This document shows positions 57,647-64,000 of a stretch of DNA of 64,000 bases, piece after piece (position 1 is the stretch's first letter; the number at the start of each line of letters is the position of its first letter). Source of the stretch: Haemophilus haemolyticus. Its GTDB lineage: Bacteria; Pseudomonadota; Gammaproteobacteria; Enterobacterales; Pasteurellaceae. The notes below the pieces were generated by a model. The model was not told where the DNA came from and did not search any database. It saw only the letters and a program-made list of their open reading frames with translations. The stretch spans positions 1,032,501 through 1,096,500 of the forward strand of contig NZ_CP031243.1 of NCBI RefSeq assembly GCF_003352385.1, written 5' to 3'. The position numbers were made by a program, and so were the translations under genes.

Positions 57647-58601
57647 ACCAACCTTTCTTTTTAAATGGATCGAGCACGAAAGTAAGCGCTTTAATGAATG
57701 TGTCGATCAAAATAATACAAACTCCAATAACAACTACACCCGCAGAAATACTATTGTAATCTTGTTGTGTTACGGCATCGATCAGCCAGCGACCAATTCC
57801 AGGCCAACCTAAAGCGGTTTCTACCAACATACATTGAGTTAATACTAGGGTAAACACGCGAGGTACTTGTGGAACAAGTAGAGGAAACGTATTACGGAAT
57901 ACATATTGATGGAGAATTTTCCATTTTGACCAACCCCGTGTTGTGGCAACTTTGGCAAAATTTTGGTTCAAAACATATTCTGCTCGTTGTTGAATAATTC
58001 GGATAATTTCCATTGTTGGTAAAATGCAAAGTACCAGTGTCGGTAAGGCTAAATGTTGCAAAACATTTTGTACAATTTTGGTGCGATAAGGCACATCTAT
58101 AAACCAAACATCAATGACAGGAAAACCGGTAATCGGTTTTATTTCATAGAGTAAATTGTATTGCCCAATAGAAGCGATTTCCCAATGATTCACCGCTGCC
58201 ACATAAAGTAAAATCGGCGCGAGCCAAAATATCGGGATCGACAAACCAACATAAGATAAACTTTTTAAACTCTTAGCAAAAATATGCTGAGAATTGACCG
58301 CACTTATAATGCCAAGCGGCACGCCGAGAATGAATGCCAATAAAAGTGCGGTAAAACAGAGCTCTAATGTGGGTGGAAGCACCGTTAAAATTAAATCTAT
58401 CAGCGATTTTCCACCGTTATAAGTAATGCCAAAATCGCCATGTAATAAGGTGCTTAAATAATTAAAATAACTGGTGTAAATATTGTGCGTGACGAGATCT
58501 GCATTAAGCGGATCTCGCAATAAAATCACGAAACTTAGCAAAGATAACACAAGCAAAAGCAAGGTTACCCAAAGGGTATGGCGAATAACAGACCACAACA
58601 T
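57636..58601 (-). CDS. sapB: Sap peptide ABC transporter permease SapB
   Basis: First permease of the Sap system, 321 aa. The N-terminal helix (about 9-30) is followed by the periplasmic region and five helices, with the EAA loop ATTRGWSKWKILHQYVFRNTFP. It overlaps sapA by one base and sapC by 11, so the operon is tightly coupled. Uptake signals lie at 58297 and 58344. Confidence 0.95.
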   Translation of the reverse strand: MLWSVIRHTLWVTLLLLVLSLLSFVILLRDPLNADLVTHNIYTSYFNYLSTLLHGDFGITYNGGKSLIDLILTVLPPTLELCFTALLLAFILGVPLGIISAVNSQHIFAKSLKSLSYVGLSIPIFWLAPILLYVAAVNHWEIASIGQYNLLYEIKPITGFPVIDVWFIDVPYRTKIVQNVLQHLALPTLVLCILPTMEIIRIIQQRAEYVLNQNFAKVATTRGWSKWKILHQYVFRNTFPLLVPQVPRVFTLVLTQCMLVETALGWPGIGRWLIDAVTQQDYNSISAGVVVIGVCIILIDTFIKALTFVLDPFKKKGWYAR

Positions 58602-60295
58602 TAGGGTTTCTCCTTGTGTAAGCGTAAGTCCGAAAAGTTAAGGCTACCGAACGGTGTCATTTCCACGCCTTTTACTTGGCTATTTGCCACCAAAATACGT
58701 TTTACATTTGCGATAGGGATAATCGGCAATTCATGTAGAATCAGTTCTTGAGCATCATTATAAGCACGCGCCCGTTCAGATAAATTAGAGGTGGCAATCG
58801 CGCGATCCATTAAATGATTAAATTCTTCGTTACACCAGTTAGATAAATTTGTGATTTCATTTTGTGTATTACAGCTCAAAATAGGGCGCATAAATCCATC
58901 AGGATCAAGATTTCCTGCTAACCATCCAGCTAAAATTAAATCGTAATTTTCTGATTTATTACGAAGTTGCTCACTCAAAAATGTGCGTGTCACTGTCCGC
59001 ACTTTCACTTTCACACCGACTTGATCCAAATCGGATTTAATCATTTCCGCCATTTTAAAAGGTGCAGGGTTATACATTTGTTCTTCATTAATCACCCATA
59101 AATTGAGCGAAAGATGTTTATTTTCTAATTTTTTCTTCGCGACTTTTGGACTGTAATCAAAGTCAAATTCTGGCGTGTTTACGCTAGAAGCCCAAGATAT
59201 TTCAGGAATAATATTATTTGCCACTGTGGCAGTATTGTGATAGATGTTGTGAATAATACGTGCGCGGTTCAAACTTTGTGAGATAGCTTCTCGAATGGTA
59301 CGATCCTGCATCAATGGTTTTTCAAAATTGAAGGCAAGATATGCCAAATTCATTCCGTCAGTGGATTGCATATAGTAGTGCTTATCATCGCTCTTTAATA
59401 AGCCAATTTGGCTCACTTCAGGATAAGAGGCTATTTGACATTCATTATTGAAAAATTTGACGAGTCGCCCGTTTCTATCGGTAGATAAATCCACGATAAT
59501 ATTTTCAATTTTTGCTTCTTTTTTCCAATAGTTTTCGTTACGTACTAGGCGAACATATTGGTTATACACATAATCTTTTACTTGATAAGGCCCTGTGCCC
59601 ACTGGGTGAGTATCTAATTGAGTGAGATTATCGTCAGCACTTAATTGATAGGCATATTCTTGTGAAAAAATAATCGCATATTGGCTGGCAAGATGAGACA
59701 AGATCGATGAATCTGGCTCAAACAATTCTATTTTCACTTGGTAAGGTGAAAGTGCGGTTACAGATTTGATTTTTTCATTAAGTTTAATGCTATCAAAATA
59801 AGGAAAGCGAACTTTTCTTGCTTGCTCGTGAAACACTTTATATTGTGGGTTTTTATAGGTAATTGCGGTTTCCGCTAAGGTTGGCAAGTAGGTGTCATGA
59901 CCCAACACACGATTAATTGAAAACACCACATCTTCCGCATTAAAATCACGAGTTGGGGTAAACCAAGGCGTATGATGGAATTTCACCCCGCGGCGTAAAT
60001 TAATCAAAATTTCTTTGTTATCTGGTAAAATTGAATAGGATTGCGCAAGCACGGGTGTAACGTTCGCACTATGGTTTTTTATTTCAAAAAGTTTGTTATA
60101 AATTTGCTCTGTGACGACATTCATACTTGTGCCAGCGTCAGCAGTTTGCGGATTAAAAGAAAATCCAGAGGCGTTAGTACAATAAGTTAATCCGTTTTCT
60201 GTGAGGTGTTCTGGTACGCGCGGAGCCGCTTGAAGTTGGGAATTCAAGCCAATACCAAATAGAAAACAGAAAAACGTAAGATTTTTGCGTAACAT
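58601..60295 (-). CDS. sapA: Sap periplasmic peptide/haem-binding protein SapA
   Basis: Solute-binding protein of the Sap importer. In non-typeable H. influenzae it binds host antimicrobial peptides and haem, and is needed for resistance and haem use. It is 564 aa. A signal peptide (MLRKNLTFFCFLFGIGLNSQLQA) precedes a family-5 binding fold beginning LTYCTNASGFSFNPQTADAG, with NLRRGVKFHHTPWFTPTRDFNAEDVVFS as the signature. It is first gene of sapABCDF-sapZ and divergent from ycjX across 69 bases. Confidence 0.95.
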   Translation of the reverse strand: MLRKNLTFFCFLFGIGLNSQLQAAPRVPEHLTENGLTYCTNASGFSFNPQTADAGTSMNVVTEQIYNKLFEIKNHSANVTPVLAQSYSILPDNKEILINLRRGVKFHHTPWFTPTRDFNAEDVVFSINRVLGHDTYLPTLAETAITYKNPQYKVFHEQARKVRFPYFDSIKLNEKIKSVTALSPYQVKIELFEPDSSILSHLASQYAIIFSQEYAYQLSADDNLTQLDTHPVGTGPYQVKDYVYNQYVRLVRNENYWKKEAKIENIIVDLSTDRNGRLVKFFNNECQIASYPEVSQIGLLKSDDKHYYMQSTDGMNLAYLAFNFEKPLMQDRTIREAISQSLNRARIIHNIYHNTATVANNIIPEISWASSVNTPEFDFDYSPKVAKKKLENKHLSLNLWVINEEQMYNPAPFKMAEMIKSDLDQVGVKVKVRTVTRTFLSEQLRNKSENYDLILAGWLAGNLDPDGFMRPILSCNTQNEITNLSNWCNEEFNHLMDRAIATSNLSERARAYNDAQELILHELPIIPIANVKRILVANSQVKGVEMTPFGSLNFSDLRLHKEKP

Positions 60296-60364
60296 AACAA
60301 ATGCATTGTGATAAATTATGTGCCAAATTGTAAGGCATATTAGTAAAAATGGCTAGGATATTGA

Positions 60365-61777
60365 ATGTTTAATAGGGTTCAAAACGAAATCAATCAAATT
60401 ATTAATCGTGGTTTTGACCGCACTTTGCGCTTGGCGGTAACAGGGTTAAGTCGGAGTGGAAAAACGGCGTTTATTACAAGTTTAATCAATCAACTTCTCT
60501 CCATTAATCAAAATTCATCACAGCATTTGCCATTATTTGAAGCAGCTAGAAATGGTGCGATCTTGGCGGTAAAACGAGTATCTCAACAAGATCTCAGCGT
60601 GCCACGTTTTGATTATGAAAGTAATTTAAATGATTTGTCACAAAATCCGCCGCAATGGTTTGAATCTACTCGTGGCGTGAGTGAAACGCGTTTAGCAATT
60701 CGTTTTCAACGTCAATCTGGCTTGCTACGCCATTTGAAAGAACGCGGCACGCTTTATCTGGATATTTTTGATTATCCGGGGGAGTGGCTGCTCGATTTGC
60801 CGTTATTAAATCTAGATTTTCAACAATGGTCACAAGAGCAAATCAAGGTCACAACTGGCGTTCGTGAAGAATTGGCGCTGAATTGGTTTTCCATGTTGCA
60901 GGATTTGGATTTAAGTGCGGTCGCAAATGAAGATGTTTTAGCTAAGATAGCGAAAAGTTATACGGATTATTTACACCAATGTAAGTCGCAAGGCATGCAA
61001 TTTATTCAGCCTGGGCGATTTGTATTACCGAGTGATTTAGAGGGCGCGCCCGCATTACAATTTTTTCCATTAATTCATCTTTCAGAAGAACAGTGGAAAA
61101 CCTTGAAAAAAACAGCTAAATCGAATAGCTATTTTGCCGTGCTGACAAAACGTTATGATTATTATCGCAATAAAATTGTGAAAGGTTTTTACGAAAATTA
61201 TTTTTCTACCTTTGATCGTCAAGTTATTTTGGCGGATTGTTTAACGCCTTTAAATCACAGTCAGCAAGCCTTTTTAGATATGCAAATGGGTTTAAACCAG
61301 TTATTTAATAATTTCCATTATGGCAGCAGAAATTTTCTTCATCGTTTGTTTTCTCCGAGAATTGATCGATTAATGTTTGTTGCGACGAAGGCGGATCATA
61401 TTACTCGTGATCAAATTCCTAATTTAGTGAGTTTAATGCGCCAAATTGTGCAAGAGGGGGGGCGTCATGTGGAATTTGAAGGAATAGACACGGAATACAC
61501 TGCCATTGCGGCTGTTCGTACCACAAAGCAAGTGATTGTAAATCAGCAAGGAAAAGAAATAAAAGCGATTCAAGGGATTCGTTCTATTGATAAACAACCG
61601 ATTACGCTTTATCCAGGAACGGTGCCAAGTAAATTACCAAGAACAGAATTTTGGCAAAAACAACCGCACTTTGATTTCGATAGTTTTGAACCTCAGCCTT
61701 TAGAACATGGCGAAACTATTCCCCATTTGAGAATGGACGCAGTTTTACAATTTTTATTAAGTGATCGATTTGAATAA
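60365..61777 (+). CDS. ycjX: YcjX-family P-loop GTPase-like protein
   Basis: A 470-aa protein with an N-terminal P-loop TGLSRSGKTAFITS (about 27-40), the DIFDYPGEWLLDLPLL segment (Walker B-like) and a C-terminal region including LMFVATKADH, a G4-like motif. The family is stress-related in E. coli, where it precedes the DUF697 gene ycjF. Here no ycjF follows; the next gene is ppc on the other strand. The function is not established. A G7 tract is present at 61456-61462. Confidence 0.9.
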   Translation: MFNRVQNEINQIINRGFDRTLRLAVTGLSRSGKTAFITSLINQLLSINQNSSQHLPLFEAARNGAILAVKRVSQQDLSVPRFDYESNLNDLSQNPPQWFESTRGVSETRLAIRFQRQSGLLRHLKERGTLYLDIFDYPGEWLLDLPLLNLDFQQWSQEQIKVTTGVREELALNWFSMLQDLDLSAVANEDVLAKIAKSYTDYLHQCKSQGMQFIQPGRFVLPSDLEGAPALQFFPLIHLSEEQWKTLKKTAKSNSYFAVLTKRYDYYRNKIVKGFYENYFSTFDRQVILADCLTPLNHSQQAFLDMQMGLNQLFNNFHYGSRNFLHRLFSPRIDRLMFVATKADHITRDQIPNLVSLMRQIVQEGGRHVEFEGIDTEYTAIAAVRTTKQVIVNQQGKEIKAIQGIRSIDKQPITLYPGTVPSKLPRTEFWQKQPHFDFDSFEPQPLEHGETIPHLRMDAVLQFLLSDRFE

Positions 61778-61807
61778 AAAAGTGCGGAAAATTTTCCGCA
61801 CTTTTTT
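61776..61807. terminator. Bidirectional terminator between ycjX and ppc
   Basis: AAAAAAGTGCGGAAAA and its exact complement form a 16-bp perfect palindrome with A and T runs. The arms are one base from the uptake signal (AAGTGCGGA). Confidence 0.9.
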
Positions 61808-61814
61808 CATCTTT

Positions 61815-64000
61815 CTAGCCCGTATTGCGCATCCCAGCTGCGATACCTGTGATGGTAATCATCAATGCTTGTTCCACATCGGGATTTACTTGCTCTGGAT
61901 TTTCACGGAAACGGTGAAGCAATTCCACTTGCAGTAGATTGAGCGGATCCGTGTAGATATTACGCAATGCGATTGAATCTGCAATCCAAGGTAAATCAGA
62001 CATCAATTCACTTTGGTGAGAAAGTGAAAGCACAGTTTGAATATCATCTTCAAGTTGCTTACGTAAATTTTCGCCTAAATACCAAAGCTCTTTTTTCACC
62101 AATCGTTGATCATATTGTTGGGAAAGCCAAGTATCCGATTTACTAAATACCATTTCCAACATTCCGATTCGCGTTGAAAAGAACGGCCAGTTTTCGCACA
62201 TTTCATGAATGATATCGTCTTTGCCTTGTTCAATAATCTGACGGATAGAGGCACCCGCGCCTAGCCAAGCGGGCAGCATTAATCGATTTTGCATCCACGC
62301 AAAAATCCAAGGAATGGCACGTAAACTTTCCACGCCGCCATTTGGATTACGTTTTGCTGGGCGAGAGCCAAGTGGCAGTTTGGAGAGTTCCTGTTCGGGT
62401 GTCGCACTACGGAAATAAGGAACAAAATCTTTATCACCACAAACCACGCCACGATAAATATCGCAAGAAATCGTGGAAAGCTCGTCCATTATAGTGCGCC
62501 ATTCTGGTTTCGGTTCTGGTGGTGGTAACAGATTTGCTTCTAAAATGGCACTGGCGTAGAGATCAAAGGTTTCTACCGCCACAGCCGGTAAACCCAGTTT
62601 GAAGCGAATCATTTCGCCTTGTTCTGTTACACGTAAACCATTTTTTAGTGAACGAGGTGGTTGAGAAAGTAATGCCGCATGTGCTGGCGCACCGCCACGA
62701 CCAATTGTGCCACCACGTCCGTGGAATAAAGTGAGTTCAATGCCAAGTTTTTCTGTTAAATTCACTAAGGCTTCTTGTGCACGGTATTGCGCCCAAGAGG
62801 CAGCCATCATTCCCGCATCTTTGGCGGAATCTGAATAGCCAATCATCACCATTTGACGATTATTGATCACGCCACGGTACCAACCCACATTGAAAAGTTG
62901 AGTCATCACTTTTTCGGCTGCATCTAAATCGTCTAAGGTTTCAAATAATGGCACGACAGGAATATGATATGGCACGCCCGCTTCTTTTAAGAGTAAATGA
63001 ACGGCTAAAACATCAGATGCGCTACGTGCCATCGAAATAACATAACACGCAATGACACCTTGTTTTTGTTGAGCAATGACTTTGCAAGTATCTAAAATTT
63101 CTTTGGTTTCAGGCGATGGCGTCCAGTTTTGCGGAATTAATGGACGGCGTGAGCTTAATTCCCGAATTAAGAAAGCTTGTTTATCGTCTTCTGTCCATTG
63201 AGAGTAATCACCTAAACCAATATAGCGCGTGATTTCAGCAATCGCATCGGTGTGACGTGTGCTTTCTTGGCGAATATCCATTTGAGAAAGTGTCACGCCA
63301 AAACAACTAATACGGTGCAAAATATCCAACAATGAACCATTTGCAATAATGCGCATACCGCATTGAATTAAAGATTGATAACAATCGTAAAGCGGTTCCC
63401 AAAGTTGATTATCTTCCAAAATAATTTCGCTTTCGGATACGCGCGGTGTGCGATCTGATAGATGATCATCAAAATAAGCTAATGTTGCCGTAAGCTGATT
63501 GCGTAAATTTTTCACCACAAAGCGATAGGGTTCTAAATGATCACCGTATTTAGCACGAAATTCATCGCTACATTTCACCATTGAAAGTTCATCAGCTAAT
63601 TTGCTGATGTCTTGTAAGAATAAATCCGCCGCTTTCCAACGGGCAAAATAAAGCACTTTTTTGGTGATTTGTGCGGTGACAAATGGATTTCCATCACGGT
63701 CGCCACCCATCCAAGAGGAAATACGCACAGGTTTTAATCCTACTGGCAAATCGTAACCTAAAAATTCACGAGCGGTTTCGTTGAGTTGGCGTAAAAACTC
63801 TGGCACAGCTTGCCACAAACTATTTTCCAACATCGCAAAGCCCCATTTTGCTTCATCAAATGGTGTTGGACGAACAGTACGAATTTCGTTGGTATGCCAT
63901 GCTTCAGCGATTAAGCGAAGCAAGAGACGCTCAATAATATTGCGTTCTTTCTCTGTTAAATCATGATGTTCTAGCTTGCTTAAACATTTATTGATTTCAA
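61815..64000 (-). CDS. ppc: Phosphoenolpyruvate carboxylase (5' end outside the window)
   Basis: Carboxylates PEP to oxaloacetate, the anaplerotic route in this genus. The frame is open to the window edge, and the part upstream of 63923 reads on as [20 protein letters not shown] and joins the family sequence, so the gene is truncated by the window and not at an internal start. About 728 of roughly 880 residues are present. The catalytic segments [18 protein letters not shown] and [14 protein letters not shown] and the C-terminal allosteric end [12 protein letters not shown] are seen; the N-terminal catalytic histidine lies outside. Confidence 0.97.
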   Translation of the reverse strand, partial: EINKCLSKLEHHDLTEKERNIIERLLLRLIAEAWHTNEIRTVRPTPFDEAKWGFAMLENSLWQAVPEFLRQLNETAREFLGYDLPVGLKPVRISSWMGGDRDGNPFVTAQITKKVLYFARWKAADLFLQDISKLADELSMVKCSDEFRAKYGDHLEPYRFVVKNLRNQLTATLAYFDDHLSDRTPRVSESEIILEDNQLWEPLYDCYQSLIQCGMRIIANGSLLDILHRISCFGVTLSQMDIRQESTRHTDAIAEITRYIGLGDYSQWTEDDKQAFLIRELSSRRPLIPQNWTPSPETKEILDTCKVIAQQKQGVIACYVISMARSASDVLAVHLLLKEAGVPYHIPVVPLFETLDDLDAAEKVMTQLFNVGWYRGVINNRQMVMIGYSDSAKDAGMMAASWAQYRAQEALVNLTEKLGIELTLFHGRGGTIGRGGAPAHAALLSQPPRSLKNGLRVTEQGEMIRFKLGLPAVAVETFDLYASAILEANLLPPPEPKPEWRTIMDELSTISCDIYRGVVCGDKDFVPYFRSATPEQELSKLPLGSRPAKRNPNGGVESLRAIPWIFAWMQNRLMLPAWLGAGASIRQIIEQGKDDIIHEMCENWPFFSTRIGMLEMVFSKSDTWLSQQYDQRLVKKELWYLGENLRKQLEDDIQTVLSLSHQSELMSDLPWIADSIALRNIYTDPLNLLQVELLHRFRENPEQVNPDVEQALMITITGIAAGMRNTG

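Noticed and set aside
61456-61462. G7 tract in ycjX
   Set aside because: Housekeeping gene, conserved GAG GGG GGG codons, no surface role; probably chance.

Overview
The window is about 38% GC by eye and carries the 9-bp Haemophilus DNA uptake signal (AAGTGCGGT or its complement) 48 times, 24 in each orientation. Chance would give less than one. Together with protein sequences close to those remembered for H. influenzae (orn, rsgA, lpoA, sapABCDF), this points to Haemophilus influenzae or a very near relative (biogroup aegyptius, H. haemolyticus). It is chromosomal, without rRNA, CRISPR, prophage or intact insertion sequences.

Layout. 1-6150: the last 14 codons of an outer-membrane-type protein, wecA, two tandem tRNA-Gly genes, divergent orn and rsgA, and the PTS operon ptsH-ptsI-crr. 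6200-9000: manA, then a qmcA/NfeD membrane pair. 9028-12603: the molybdate locus, modE divergent from modABC. 12604-19510: a chaperone-usher fimbrial cluster (major pilin, chaperone, usher, two minor pilins, tip adhesin). 19600-26600: betT, pepA, the LPS exporter subunits lptF-lptG and a patatin-like lipase. 26600-36970: letB-letA, proQ, prc, an L,D-transpeptidase, mepK, a TatD-type hydrolase and gloC. 37172-41315: sucA-sucB. 41431-44933: nrdA-nrdB under a textbook NrdR tandem operator. 45178-53776: dolP, diaA, yraN, lpoA, rsmI, tldD, an NlpC/P60 lipoprotein, fbp and truA. 53869-60295: the sapABCDF-sapZ operon. 60365-64000: ycjX and the 3' four-fifths of ppc, cut by the window edge.

The accessory region is the fimbrial cluster. 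It is the longest stretch without any uptake signal (7.2 kb), it ends in a REP-type inverted repeat, and it appears to be phase variable in two ways. A run of 19 T fills exactly the 17-bp spacer between a -35-like TTGCAT and a -10-like TAGAAT in front of the major pilin gene, so a slip of one or two bases would alter promoter strength. The tip adhesin gene contains a G8 tract in which gain or loss of one G brings an in-frame stop within nine codons. A terminator after the major pilin gene probably sets the pilin to minor-subunit ratio.

The remainder is housekeeping and envelope biology: peptidoglycan synthesis and remodelling (lpoA, ldtD-like, mepK, NlpC/P60, prc), outer-membrane lipid transport (lptFG, letAB, dolP), central carbon metabolism (PTS, sucAB, fbp, ppc) and host-peptide resistance (sap). 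Gene order differs from what I remember for strain Rd KW20 in several places, so this region has been rearranged between lineages.
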